From: Treponema sp.
GTDB taxonomy: Bacteria > Spirochaetota > Spirochaetia > Treponematales > Breznakiellaceae
Assembly: GCA_009784975.1 (NCBI GenBank)
Contig: WQXG01000024.1
Location: 1 to 42,474, forward strand
Direction of reading: 5' to 3'
DNA length: 42,474 nt
The notes under the pieces are model-generated. The model was not told where the DNA came from. It did not search any database and worked only from the letters and a program-made list of their open reading frames with translations. The translations under genes and the position numbers were made by a program. Every line of letters starts with the position of its first letter. The stretch's first letter is position 1. This document shows positions 24,520 through 33,416 of the stretch, in pieces.

Positions 24520-25587
24520 TTACAGGTTTTCCTCTTTATCTGCGCAGCAACATGCACTGCTGTCAGTTTTCTTTTTTGATACAAGTAATTTTTGTATAAA
24601 TGCGTTAATTAAAAGACCAGCCAGAACAACAGAACAAATTGTTTTAAACAATGAAAACTCTTTGATTCCGCTATCGCAAAGCAGATTATCGGTAATTATA
24701 CTCATATCAAACCAGGCGGCAGGCAGCAGATAATCAATAACAAGACCGAACAAAAGAGCATTTATAACAATATTTAACAAGTAAATAATTAAAGTGCGCT
24801 TCCCCAAAGTTTTTCCAATTACAGTCATTGTAGCGATACTAGTTACAGGACCTGCCAATAAAAAAACAAACGCGGCGCCAGCAGATAATCCCTTCATCAT
24901 TAAAACTGCCGCCATTGGAATTGCTCCCATAGTGCAGGTGTAAGACGGCAGCGCGATAACCAAAACAATCAGCATATTTAATATTGGATTGCTCAAATAT
25001 GCAGAAAATAAATCATCAGGCAGGAAAACAACAAGTAATCCCGCAATAATAATACCGATAATTAACCATTTGCCGATATCCTGCAATAATTCTACAAAGC
25101 CGTAATGAAATATTTGAATTATTTTGTTTTTTTGTTTCTTATCTTCTTTATTGCACTTACCGGCTGTTTCATCTTTAGGTGTATTTTTTTGAAATTTATT
25201 AACCAATAAACCGCCCATTAAACTGGAAATAAAAGCAGCAAGAGGGCGAATAACAGCAAAAGGTAATCCCAATAACGAGTATGTTGCCATAATGCTCTGT
25301 ATATTTGTCTGCGGGGCGGAAGTAAGAAAAGAAATCGCCGCTCCCTTGCTTGCGCCTTCCTTGTGCAGAGAAATAGCCGTTGGTATTACTCCGCATGAAC
25401 ATAATGGCAGGGGAATTCCCGCAAATGTTGCCCATAAAACCGAACGAAAATCAGATTTTGCAATAAATCCAATATATTTTTCATTGGGGATAAATGCTTT
25501 AAGAAATCCCGCAAAGAGAAACCCGGCAAGCAAATACGGAGACATTTCATTAAACAATAAAATTACAGGTGTTATATAAGAAATCAT
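24520..25587 (-). CDS. Permease of the DUF318/YraQ class, Cu/Zn-efflux type
   Basis: A 355-residue membrane protein with about eight to ten helices in two halves joined by a charged cytoplasmic loop (about 128-152, KKDKK-rich). Signature PLCSCGVIP (about 63-71) with TSAPQTNIQ in the first half and PSYTCTMGAIPM with LLAGPVTSIATMTVIG in the second are typical of DUF318 permeases, including the SO_0444-type Cu/Zn exporters and ArsP. The C-terminus ends in a metal-binding-like CCCADKE. It probably exports a soft metal or metalloid. It converges on epmA with a 13-nt gap and is divergent from hen1. ATG 25587 has no Shine-Dalgarno sequence; TATACT ends 8 nt upstream. Confidence 0.83.
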   Translation of the reverse strand: MISYITPVILLFNEMSPYLLAGFLFAGFLKAFIPNEKYIGFIAKSDFRSVLWATFAGIPLPLCSCGVIPTAISLHKEGASKGAAISFLTSAPQTNIQSIMATYSLLGLPFAVIRPLAAFISSLMGGLLVNKFQKNTPKDETAGKCNKEDKKQKNKIIQIFHYGFVELLQDIGKWLIIGIIIAGLLVVFLPDDLFSAYLSNPILNMLIVLVIALPSYTCTMGAIPMAAVLMMKGLSAGAAFVFLLAGPVTSIATMTVIGKTLGKRTLIIYLLNIVINALLFGLVIDYLLPAAWFDMSIITDNLLCDSGIKEFSLFKTICSVVLAGLLINAFIQKLLVSKKKTDSSACCCADKEENL

Positions 25588-25633
25588 AATTTGCCAGTAT
25601 ACACAATTTATTCAATAAGCTAAAGTAGGTCAT

Positions 25634-27028
25634 ATGCTGTTTACCATAACCTACCGCGGACACAATACAGAAAAACTCGGCTTTTTGCTGTATAAAAACC
25701 CTTCCCGCCCGCAAAAATTTGAACTTGGGTTTGGAAATGCCTATGTTTTTTACCCTGAGCTGTCCTGCGAAAAAACAACAGCAGCCCTTCTTTTGGATAT
25801 TAACCCAATTGATCTTGCCCGCGGCAAAGATAACGCAGGCGGTTTATTTGACTATGTTAACGACCGCCCCTATGTTTCATCTTCTTTTATGAGCGTAGCA
25901 ATTTCCGGTATTTTCAGGACCGCAATGACAGGCAGGGCGGACGAACATCAGGAACTATCAGACTGCCCTCTTGATCTTGAAGCAGTTATCACAATGCTGT
26001 CGTGCAGAAGCGATACCGCAATGTTGACAAAAGTCTTTGAACCATTGGGATACGAGGTTGGCTATGAAAGTTTTACAATGGATGAGAATTTTTCTGATTG
26101 GGGAGACAGCAAATATGTTAATCTTACCCTAAAGGGAAAAATCAGGCTGCGTGACCTTCTTAAACATATCTACATTCTTATTCCGGTATTCGACAGGCAA
26201 AAACATTACTGGATCGGCAATGACGAAGTGGAAAAACTTCTGCGAAACGCGGGGGATTGGCTTTCCAGTCATCCGGAAAAAGGTTTCATTACCAGCCGTT
26301 ATCTAAAAAAGTTAAATCCATTGGTTAACATGGCTTTTTCCAGGCTTGTATCTGCCAACGAAACAGCAAAAGAAAATCAACAAGACGAAATTCCGGCAGA
26401 AATACAGGAGAAAAAACTAAACCTTAATGAACAGCGTCTTGGCAGCGTTGTTGCCGCATTAAAAAACTGCCGCGCAAGAAGCGTTATTGATATTGGCTGC
26501 GGAGAAGGAAATCTATTGCGTTCTTTAGCCAGGGAAAAACAATTTGAAAATATCGCGGGAGCGGATGTTTCCTGTCTGGCGCTTGAGAGGGCTAAAGAAA
26601 AGCTTAAAATCGGCGATAACAGAAACGAACAGCATGAAGGGCCTCGTATCAATCTGTTTCAAAGTTCTCTTACCTATAAAGATTCCAGATTCAAAGGATA
26701 CGATGCAGTTTGTATAATAGAAGTAATCGAACATTTAGATGTTTCCCGCATAACAGCTTTTGAACATATTTTGTTTGAATTCACCAAACCGCGATTTATA
26801 ATTCTGACTACGCCGAACAGGGAGTACAATATAAAATATGAACATATTAAAGAAGGCGCCTTGAGGCATAGCGATCATCGTTTTGAATGGACTCGTGATG
26901 AATTCCGCGCCTGGGCGGAAAAAACCGCCGAACGATTCGGCTATACGGTAAAGATTTCCAATATCGGAGAAATAGACAAAGATTTGGGATCATCTACACA
27001 AATGGGGGTATTTACATTAAACGAATAG
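25634..27028 (+). CDS. hen1: Hen1: 3'-terminal RNA ribose 2'-O-methyltransferase
   Basis: A 464-residue bacterial Hen1, which methylates the 2'-OH of the 3' end of a cleaved RNA before sealing, so the repaired RNA resists re-cleavage. The N-terminal half (1-245, beginning MLFTITYRGHNTEKLGFLLYKNP) is the Hen1-N domain that activates Pnkp ligase. The C-terminal half is the methyltransferase with SAM motif VIDIGCGEGN (about 283-292), metal-binding E363xxE366-H367 (EVIEH) and a downstream His (H412 or H415 in RHSDHRFEWTR). ATG 25634 follows AGTAGGT. The gene runs directly into pnkp. Confidence 0.95.
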   Translation: MLFTITYRGHNTEKLGFLLYKNPSRPQKFELGFGNAYVFYPELSCEKTTAALLLDINPIDLARGKDNAGGLFDYVNDRPYVSSSFMSVAISGIFRTAMTGRADEHQELSDCPLDLEAVITMLSCRSDTAMLTKVFEPLGYEVGYESFTMDENFSDWGDSKYVNLTLKGKIRLRDLLKHIYILIPVFDRQKHYWIGNDEVEKLLRNAGDWLSSHPEKGFITSRYLKKLNPLVNMAFSRLVSANETAKENQQDEIPAEIQEKKLNLNEQRLGSVVAALKNCRARSVIDIGCGEGNLLRSLAREKQFENIAGADVSCLALERAKEKLKIGDNRNEQHEGPRINLFQSSLTYKDSRFKGYDAVCIIEVIEHLDVSRITAFEHILFEFTKPRFIILTTPNREYNIKYEHIKEGALRHSDHRFEWTRDEFRAWAEKTAERFGYTVKISNIGEIDKDLGSSTQMGVFTLNE

Positions 27029-29574
27029 AAATCCCCGAACTTTGCGTAGTGGCTCTTGTTGGCGTATCAAGCAGCGGAAAATCCACTTTCTCAAAAGCGC
27101 ACTTTAAATCTACAGAAGTGCTTTCTTCCGATTATTTCCGCGCTCTTGTCTCGGATGACGAAAATAATCAGCAGGTAACGCAGCAGGCTTTTGACGCACT
27201 GTACTATGTAGCAAATAAACGTCTTGATTTGGGTTTATTAACCGTTATAGACGCGACAAATGTGCAAAAACACGCGCGCGCTCAAATACTGCGCCTTGCC
27301 AAAGAGCAGAATTGCCTTGCCGTTGCCATTGTGCTGAATGTCCCGGAAAAAACAATAAGGGAACGCAATGCAAATCGTCCTGACAGAAATTTAACAGGCA
27401 ATATAATATCGCGTCAGGCAGAACAGCTGCGCCAGTCAATTAATCAGCTGCAAAAAGAAGGATTCCGCTATGTACATATTCTTTCAACCATGGAAGAAAT
27501 TGCAAATGTACAAATTGTACGCACTCCATTGTGGAATAACAAAAAAGAAGAAACAGGGCCGTTTGATATAATAGGCGATATACATGGCTGTTATGATGAG
27601 TTATGCGAACTTTTAATAAAGCTTAACTATAGTGTAGATACAGAAAACTTTACTGCAAAACCGCCTGATAACCGTAAAGCCGTATTTTTGGGAGATCTTT
27701 GCGATAGAGGTCCAAAAAACATTGAAGTGCTGCGCCTTGTTATGAACATGGTATACGCAAAAGACGCATGGTGTACGGCAGGCAACCATGATTTTAAACT
27801 GTTAAAAAAATTAAACGGCAAAAATGTGCAGCTAACGCACGGGCTGGATAAAACTGTTGAACAGCTTGAGCTGCAAACAAAAGATTTTAAAGAAAAGGTA
27901 AAAAACTTTATTGATACTCTTATCAGCCATTATGTATTTGACGGCGGCAGGCTTGTTGTTTCCCATGCGGGACTTAAGGAAAAGTATCAGGGACGCAGTT
28001 CGGGGCGTGTAAGGGAATTTTGCCTTTATGGGGAGACAACAGGTGAGACAGACGAATACGGACTGCCTGTAAGATTACCATGGGCAAATGAATACAGGGG
28101 AAAAGCGTTTGTAGTTTACGGGCATATCCCCAATCCGGAAGTTTTAACCGTTAACAATACCGCCTGTATTGATACCGGCTGCGTATTCGGCGGAAAATTA
28201 ACAGCATTCCGTTACCCGGAAAAAGAAATTGTACAGGTAAAAGCAAAACAAATATATTATGCTTCTGTAAAACCATTTCTTGACACATCGGGCGCTAACA
28301 ATTATTTATTGAACATAGATGATGTAACAGGGCAAAGATTTTTAAATACCGCATCCTTTGGATACAAACTGCGCCGGTCTATCAAAATAAACGAAGAAAA
28401 TTCCGCTGCCGCCCTGGAAATTATGAGCCGGTTTGCAGCAGATCCCCGCTGGCTTATCTATTTGCCGCCGACAATGTCACCATGTGAAACGAGCAATAAA
28501 CCGGACTATCTGGAATACCCGGCAGAAGCGTTTGATTATTACAAAACACGCGGTATCGGCAGAATAATCTGCGAAGAAAAACACATGGGCTCCCGCGCTG
28601 TGATTGTGCTTTGCAAAGACAGCGAAACAGCGGCTAAACGTTTTGGCGTTTGTGATAACAGTTTCGGTATTATCTACACCCGTACCGGAAGATCATTTTT
28701 TGATGAAACAGCATCCGAAAATTCAATTTTAACCCGCCTTGTTAATATATTGTCTGCCTCTTCATTCTGGAGCGATTTTAACACAGACTGGGTCTGCATT
28801 GACGCAGAGCTCATGCCGTGGTCTGCAAAAGCCGCGGCTCTTTTAAAAGAACAATATGCCCCTGTAAGCCGCGCCGGCAGAAACGCGCTTGAAATGGCAG
28901 CTAACGCTGTAAAAAACGCTTTGTCTGCGCTTGACGGCAAACAGTCAGACGGCAGTATCGATCTTAACGAACTATTGGAAAAATACACAAAACGCAAAGA
29001 AGCGCTTTCTCTTTACACAGACGCTTACCGCCGATATTGCTGGAATGTAAATAATATAGACGATTACCGCATTGCGCCTTTTCATATCCTTGCCACTGAG
29101 GGAAAAACCTGGAACAGCGAAAATCATCTTGTTCACATGGAATGTATTAAAAAATACATGACAGACGGTTCGATCTTCATGGCAACCAATTATACAGAAG
29201 TTGATCTTCTGGACGAAAACAGCATATCAGCCGGTATAAAATGGTGGGAAGATCTTACAAATACAGGCGGCGAGGGCATGGTTGTTAAACCCATCGATTT
29301 TATTCCGATGAAAGGAACAGAGCTTTTACAGCCTGCGGTTAAATGCCGCGGACGCGAATATCTTCGAATTATCTATGGTCCGGAATACCTTTTAAACCTT
29401 GCAAGGCTTAAAAAACGCAACCTTGGCAAAAAACGCAACCTTGCCTTAAACGAATTTGCGCTTGGAATGGAAGCTCTGGAACGCTTTGTTAAAAACGAAC
29501 CTCTTTACAGGGTGCACGAATGCGTATTTGGAATATTATCTCTGGAAAGCGAACCTGTAGACCCAAGATTGTAA
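27016..29574 (+). CDS. pnkp: Polynucleotide kinase-phosphatase-ligase Pnkp (RNA repair)
   Basis: A trifunctional RNA end-healing and sealing enzyme, 852 residues if started at ATT 27016. 5'-kinase domain with P-loop GVSSSGKST (16-24). 2',3'-phosphatase of the calcineurin class with GDIHG (187-191), GDLCDRG, GNHD (256-259), SHAG and YGHIPNP. C-terminal adenylyltransferase/ligase with nucleophile K522 in EEKHMGSRA and EGMVVKP (753-759). GTG 27049 is the first conventional start in the open frame but would remove the strand before the P-loop; family proteins begin with an IPEL-hydrophobic stretch, seen here only upstream (IEIPELCVVALVG). ATT 27016 lies 7 nt after GGGGG and overlaps the hen1 end by 13 nt. 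Confidence 0.95.
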   Translation: MKRIEIPELCVVALVGVSSSGKSTFSKAHFKSTEVLSSDYFRALVSDDENNQQVTQQAFDALYYVANKRLDLGLLTVIDATNVQKHARAQILRLAKEQNCLAVAIVLNVPEKTIRERNANRPDRNLTGNIISRQAEQLRQSINQLQKEGFRYVHILSTMEEIANVQIVRTPLWNNKKEETGPFDIIGDIHGCYDELCELLIKLNYSVDTENFTAKPPDNRKAVFLGDLCDRGPKNIEVLRLVMNMVYAKDAWCTAGNHDFKLLKKLNGKNVQLTHGLDKTVEQLELQTKDFKEKVKNFIDTLISHYVFDGGRLVVSHAGLKEKYQGRSSGRVREFCLYGETTGETDEYGLPVRLPWANEYRGKAFVVYGHIPNPEVLTVNNTACIDTGCVFGGKLTAFRYPEKEIVQVKAKQIYYASVKPFLDTSGANNYLLNIDDVTGQRFLNTASFGYKLRRSIKINEENSAAALEIMSRFAADPRWLIYLPPTMSPCETSNKPDYLEYPAEAFDYYKTRGIGRIICEEKHMGSRAVIVLCKDSETAAKRFGVCDNSFGIIYTRTGRSFFDETASENSILTRLVNILSASSFWSDFNTDWVCIDAELMPWSAKAAALLKEQYAPVSRAGRNALEMAANAVKNALSALDGKQSDGSIDLNELLEKYTKRKEALSLYTDAYRRYCWNVNNIDDYRIAPFHILATEGKTWNSENHLVHMECIKKYMTDGSIFMATNYTEVDLLDENSISAGIKWWEDLTNTGGEGMVVKPIDFIPMKGTELLQPAVKCRGREYLRIIYGPEYLLNLARLKKRNLGKKRNLALNEFALGMEALERFVKNEPLYRVHECVFGILSLESEPVDPRL

Positions 29575-29624
29575 TTATGATAGGATAATCAATATACAAA
29601 TTTTCTTTAAGGAGAAGAAATATT

Positions 29625-30422
29625 ATGAAAAAGATTATTTATTTGGTATTGGCAGTATTCCTGCTTACCGGCATGATTTTTACATCATGCAGCAAGGATT
29701 CAGGAAAGCTCATCTGCGGAGTAACAGAGTATGAGCCCATGAACTACAGGGATGCCAGAGGAAACTGGATTGGTTTTGATACCGAATTTGCCCAGCTTGT
29801 CGGCGAAAAACTCGGCATGGAAGTGGAATTCCAGCTTATTGAATGGTCGCAAAAATTTGCGGAACTCAATTCCAGGTCAATCAGCGTCATTTGGAACGGT
29901 TTCACCGCGACCGCAAACGAACCGGACGGCACACCAAGGATCAATTTGTGTGACATGAGCTACAGCTATATGCGTAATACTCAATGTGTCGTTATCAGAG
30001 CCGATAGAGTCAGGGAATTTACATCTGCAGAATCATTGATCGGAAAGACCCTTACTGCGGAAGCCGGTTCTGCGGGAGAAACCAAAGCGAAAGAACTTGC
30101 AGGCGAAACCGGAAGAATAATCGGCACGCCGGCACAAATAAATACTTTCATGGAAGTTAAATCCGGCGCGGTAGACGGCGCTGTCATGGACATCATTCTG
30201 GCGGAGCAAATTGCAGGCTTTGGAGATTATTCCGATTTAATTATCGCGGACATAGAACTTGGAGACGAAGTTTATGCAATCGGTTTCAGGAAGGGAGATC
30301 CTTTAAGAAACAGAATTAATCAGGCAATGAAAGAATTGTACGACGACGGCACACTTGCCGAAATAGCCGCGAAATACGGACTTGGCGACAGGCTTGTGTT
30401 AGACACAAATTTTGGCCGCTAG
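29625..30422 (+). CDS. Polar amino-acid ABC transporter substrate-binding lipoprotein
   Basis: A 265-residue periplasmic-binding-protein class II (SBP_bac_3) lipoprotein. The signal peptide ends in a lipobox-like FTSC (Cys about 22), so it is expected to be membrane-tethered. The mature part starts LICGVTEYEPMNYRDARGNWIGFDTEFAQLV and includes GKTLTAEAGSAGETKA, EVKSGAVDGAVMD and YAIGFRKGDPLRNRINQAMKEL, all typical. It binds a polar amino acid such as Gln, Glu, His or Cys/cystine; the exact ligand is not readable. It has a strong AAGGAGAAG ribosome-binding site and is the first gene of the transporter operon. Confidence 0.93.
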   Translation: MKKIIYLVLAVFLLTGMIFTSCSKDSGKLICGVTEYEPMNYRDARGNWIGFDTEFAQLVGEKLGMEVEFQLIEWSQKFAELNSRSISVIWNGFTATANEPDGTPRINLCDMSYSYMRNTQCVVIRADRVREFTSAESLIGKTLTAEAGSAGETKAKELAGETGRIIGTPAQINTFMEVKSGAVDGAVMDIILAEQIAGFGDYSDLIIADIELGDEVYAIGFRKGDPLRNRINQAMKELYDDGTLAEIAAKYGLGDRLVLDTNFGR

Positions 30423-30427
30423 TAAGT

Positions 30428-30457
30428 TTATAGCTGCCATTAAAACGGCAGCTATAA
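30428..30457 (+). promoter_or_regulatory. Intercistronic hairpin between binding protein and permease
   Basis: A perfect 11-bp stem, TTATAGCTGCC (30428-30438) with GGCAGCTATAA (30447-30457), around an 8-nt loop. It begins six bases after the binding-protein stop and has no following T run. Such hairpins typically protect the upstream mRNA segment, giving excess binding protein over the membrane subunits. Confidence 0.65.
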
Positions 30458-30473
30458 GCAAAAAGGATATTTT

Positions 30474-31118
30474 TTGAGTTTTTGGGATGTAACGCTTACC
30501 CTTTGGAACGGGTTTCAAACTTCACTTCTTTTATTTTTTCTTACACTTTTGTTTTCTCTTCCTTTGGGGCTTTTGATTTCATTTGGCTCAATGTCAAAAA
30601 TCAAGGCTATAAGCAGTCTTGTAAAGATCATAGTCTGGATGGTTCGCGGAACGCCTTTAATGCTTCAGGTAATAATAATTTTTTATGTGCCGGGGCTTCT
30701 TTTCGGCACGCCGATTTCCACAAGGTTTAATGCTGCTATAATCGCTTTTTCCATTAACTATGCCTGCTATTTCAGCGAAATTTTCCGCGGCGGAATCGAG
30801 AGTATTTCGCGCAGCCAGTACGAAGCAGGTCAGGTACTTGGTTTGACTAAACTTCAGATTTTCTTCCGTGTTATTTTTCTGCAGGTTATAAAGCGCATCA
30901 TCCCCCCCACCGCAAATGAAATAATAACCCTTGTAAAAGATACTGCGTTGGCGCGGGTTGTCATGGTTGTAGAAATAATACGGGAAGCCGAATTTATGGC
31001 AGCAAGAGGACTTATTTGGCCTTTATTCTACACCGGCGCGTTTTATCTGGTGTTTGTAGGTTTCCTTACAATATTGTTTGGATACATGGAAAAAAGATTA
31101 TCTTATTTTAGGGCGTAA
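30474..31118 (+). CDS. Polar amino-acid ABC transporter permease
   Basis: A 214-residue HisM/GlnP-class permease with about five helices (for example 12-35, 50-75, 85-105, 178-200). The EAA cytoplasmic loop is EAGQVLGLTKLQIFFRVIF (about 117-135), which docks onto the ATPase. VWMVRGTPLMLQVIIIFY is the typical early motif. The start is TTG 30474 with AAGGAT upstream. Only one permease gene is present, so it should function as a homodimer. It follows the intercistronic hairpin and precedes the ATPase by 3 nt. Confidence 0.92.
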   Translation: MSFWDVTLTLWNGFQTSLLLFFLTLLFSLPLGLLISFGSMSKIKAISSLVKIIVWMVRGTPLMLQVIIIFYVPGLLFGTPISTRFNAAIIAFSINYACYFSEIFRGGIESISRSQYEAGQVLGLTKLQIFFRVIFLQVIKRIIPPTANEIITLVKDTALARVVMVVEIIREAEFMAARGLIWPLFYTGAFYLVFVGFLTILFGYMEKRLSYFRA

Positions 31119-31121
31119 TAA

Positions 31122-31901
31122 ATGTCTATTTTGGAAGTTTATAATATTTCAAAACGTTTCGGCAGCGCGGAAGTTTTGAATAACATAAGCTTTTCGCTAA
31201 AAGAAGGCGAAGTTCTTGCTATAATCGGAGCATCCGGCAGCGGAAAAACCACTCTACTGCGATGTTTAAATTTTTTGGAAAAAATTGATACAGGACGCAT
31301 TATTGTCCGCGATGAAACATTATATGATTCAAATGAACATAAACGATACGATAAATCTGTAATCCGTCAGAAACGCCTTCACTTTGGACTTGTATTTCAA
31401 TCTTTTAATTTGTTTCCGCAATACACGGCTTTTCAGAATGTAGTGCTTGCCCGCGAACTTGCCGCAAGAAAACTGCCGGATTACAAGAAAAACAAAAAAA
31501 GCATAACAGAAGAAATACATAAGGAAGGAATGCTGCTTCTTGAACAAATCGGCCTTACATCCAAACGTGATTTTTATCCGCACCAGTTATCCGGCGGCCA
31601 GCAGCAGCGCGTAGCAATTGCAAGGGCGCTTGCCTTAAAACCGGATATTTTATGCTTTGATGAGCCCACTTCCGCGCTCGATCCTGAACTTACAGGCGAA
31701 GTATTAAAAGTTATAAGAGGTCTTGCGGATAACAATACAACAATGATTATAGTAACTCATGAAATGCAGTTTGCGCGCCAGGTTGCGGACACGATCCTTT
31801 TTATAGACGAAGGTGTTGTGGTAGAATACGGTCCGCCTGAATTACTGGATAATCCTTCCAGTGACCGAATGAAACGTTTTCTTGAACGATATTCGCAGTG
31901 A
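31122..31901 (+). CDS. Polar amino-acid ABC transporter ATP-binding protein
   Basis: A 259-residue GlnQ/HisP-class ATPase: Walker A GASGSGKTT (36-44), signature LSGGQQQRVAIARAL (about 153-167), Walker B ILCFDEPTSALDP and H-loop VTHEMQFARQVAD. The insert LPDYKKNKKSITEEIHKEG (about 118-136) between the helical subdomain elements is slightly longer than in E. coli GlnQ. It completes the three-gene importer; its stop is followed by a short tandem-repeat spacer shared with convergent hisF. Confidence 0.93.
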   Translation: MSILEVYNISKRFGSAEVLNNISFSLKEGEVLAIIGASGSGKTTLLRCLNFLEKIDTGRIIVRDETLYDSNEHKRYDKSVIRQKRLHFGLVFQSFNLFPQYTAFQNVVLARELAARKLPDYKKNKKSITEEIHKEGMLLLEQIGLTSKRDFYPHQLSGGQQQRVAIARALALKPDILCFDEPTSALDPELTGEVLKVIRGLADNNTTMIIVTHEMQFARQVADTILFIDEGVVVEYGPPELLDNPSSDRMKRFLERYSQ

Positions 31902-31902
31902 G

Positions 31903-31948
31903 GCAGCAATAACATTGCAGCAATATTATTGCAGCAATAACATTGCAG
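31903..31948. repeat. 14-bp tandem repeat between convergent genes
   Basis: GCAGCAATAACATT (31903-31916), GCAGCAATATTATT (31917-31930), GCAGCAATAACATT (31931-31944) and a final GCAG. It fills the whole gap between the ABC ATPase stop and the hisF stop. The unit is partly self-complementary (GCAATA...TATTGC), so it may also serve as a bidirectional terminator. Confidence 0.8.
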
Positions 31949-32749
31949 TTACCTTACACAAATCCCTTTCGTCCTTAAAAATTCCTTTATCTCTTTAACC
32001 GTGGTCTTGTCAAAATGCAATAGCGAGGCGACAAGAGCCGCGTCCGCTCCGGGCGCTTTATCCGGCGCTGAGCCCATTAAAACCTGCGCAATCTGCTCAA
32101 GAGTGCCCGCTCCTCCGGAAGCGATTATAGGTACCGAAACGGCATTTATTATCCGGCGTGTAAGCTCCAAATCGTAACCGGCGCAGGTTCCGTCCGCGTC
32201 AATGGAGTTAAGCATAATTTCACCGGCACCAAGTTCTACCGCGCGAATTGCCCATTCGATAGCATCCAGCCCCGTGTCTTTTCTGCCGCCGTGGGAAAAA
32301 GCATTCCAGCGAAGAGTGCTGCCGGAGCCCCGGCCGTCCGAGGTTTCAATACGTTTTGCGTCAATAGCAAGCATTACAGACTGGCTCCCAAAAGCATTTG
32401 CCATTTCGCGCAGTAATTCGGGACGCAAAAGCGCGGACGTACAGACAGAGACCTTATCGGCTCCGGCATTCATTACATCGCGCATATCGTCTACGGTGCG
32501 GATACCGCCGCCCACGCAAAGCGGTATAAAAACTTCCGCCGCTGTTTTTTTTACGACATCAAGCAAAGTAGCGCGGCTTTTAACAGAAGCGCCTATGTCC
32601 AGAAAAGCAAGTTCATCCGCGCCGTCGGCATTGTATTTGCGCGCCAATTCCACAGGATCGCCCACTTCTTTAATGCCTTCAAATTTAATTCCTTTTACAA
32701 CCTTACCTTCATCAACATCAAGGCAGGGAATAATCCGTTTTGCTTTCAT
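31949..32749 (-). CDS. hisF: Imidazole glycerol phosphate synthase subunit HisF
   Basis: A 266-residue (beta/alpha)8 cyclase that with HisH converts PRFAR and ammonia to IGP and AICAR in histidine synthesis. N-terminal IIPCLDVDEGKVVKG contains the catalytic Asp (D11). PLCVGGGIRT, VMLAIDAKR, GAGEIMLNSIDADGT (second catalytic Asp) and VPIIASGGAG are all present. Slightly longer than usual because of the loop MGSAPDKAPGADAAL. It starts inside the hisB stop (ATGA overlap), so translation is coupled. hisH is not in the window. Confidence 0.96.
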   Translation of the reverse strand: MKAKRIIPCLDVDEGKVVKGIKFEGIKEVGDPVELARKYNADGADELAFLDIGASVKSRATLLDVVKKTAAEVFIPLCVGGGIRTVDDMRDVMNAGADKVSVCTSALLRPELLREMANAFGSQSVMLAIDAKRIETSDGRGSGSTLRWNAFSHGGRKDTGLDAIEWAIRAVELGAGEIMLNSIDADGTCAGYDLELTRRIINAVSVPIIASGGAGTLEQIAQVLMGSAPDKAPGADAALVASLLHFDKTTVKEIKEFLRTKGICVR

Positions 32750-33393
32750 ACCAACACTCCAGGAGTATCAAACCCTTTCAAAATACCTTTTGTAGAGGGA
32801 ATTATATCTTTTGCGCGGCTGTCGTATTCACAGGCAGCGCGCAGTGCTCTTGCCGCCGCTTTAAACAACGCTTCTATTTTATGATGATCGCTTCTGCCGC
32901 GAAGAATTTCCAGATGCAGATTACAGCCGGCAGAAGATACAAAACCCTGCCAGAAATCTTCGATTACGTCTGTCTGAAAATCGTACTGGGTTCCGTGATC
33001 GGGGGTTGAAATCATGGGAGAACCGGAAAGCTGTCCGTCAAAATACAAATAAGGTCTTCCGGAAATATCAACACAAGCTCTTGCAAGACACTCATCCATA
33101 GGAAAAAAGCAGCTCCCGCTTCGCACTATGCCGCGTTTATCTTTGAGCGCTTTGGCGAAACATTCCCCCAGCACAATGCCTGTATCTTCCACAAGATGAT
33201 GCTGATCAACTTCAAGGTCTCCTTTCGCGCGCACTTCAATATCAAACAAACCGTGACGCGCAAATGTATTGAGCATATGAGATATAAATCCTACAGGATA
33301 ATCGATATCTGCATCCCCCTTCCCGTCCAAATTCAACCGGATAAAAACTTGAGTCTCTTTTGTCTTTCTCTCAATCTCCGCAATCCTGTTCAT
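32746..33393 (-). CDS. hisB: Imidazoleglycerol-phosphate dehydratase HisB
   Basis: A 215-residue monofunctional IGP dehydratase with the duplicated metal-binding motifs DQHHLVEDTGI and SDHHKIEALFKA. FISHMLNTFARHG and the substrate-loop GSCFFPMDECLA are also typical. A short insertion (FDGQLSGSPMISTPDHGTQYD, about 120-140) sits in the middle where the family usually reads Y-D-F-x-R; it makes the protein about 15-20 residues longer than E. coli-type domains. It is the middle gene of hisG-hisB-hisF, 23 nt after hisG, with GAGGAAA before its ATG. Confidence 0.96.
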   Translation of the reverse strand: MNRIAEIERKTKETQVFIRLNLDGKGDADIDYPVGFISHMLNTFARHGLFDIEVRAKGDLEVDQHHLVEDTGIVLGECFAKALKDKRGIVRSGSCFFPMDECLARACVDISGRPYLYFDGQLSGSPMISTPDHGTQYDFQTDVIEDFWQGFVSSAGCNLHLEILRGRSDHHKIEALFKAAARALRAACEYDSRAKDIIPSTKGILKGFDTPGVLV

Positions 33394-33416
33394 TTTTATT
33401 TCCTCTTTACAGATTT

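Noticed and set aside
24508-24523. AAAAAC-GGAA-GTTTTT hairpin as a terminator between epmA and the permease
   Set aside because: The six-bp stem is almost all A/T and overlaps the permease stop codon; too weak to call.
27049-27051. GTG as the pnkp start
   Set aside because: It would remove the conserved strand before the P-loop and has no Shine-Dalgarno sequence; ATT 27016 fits better.
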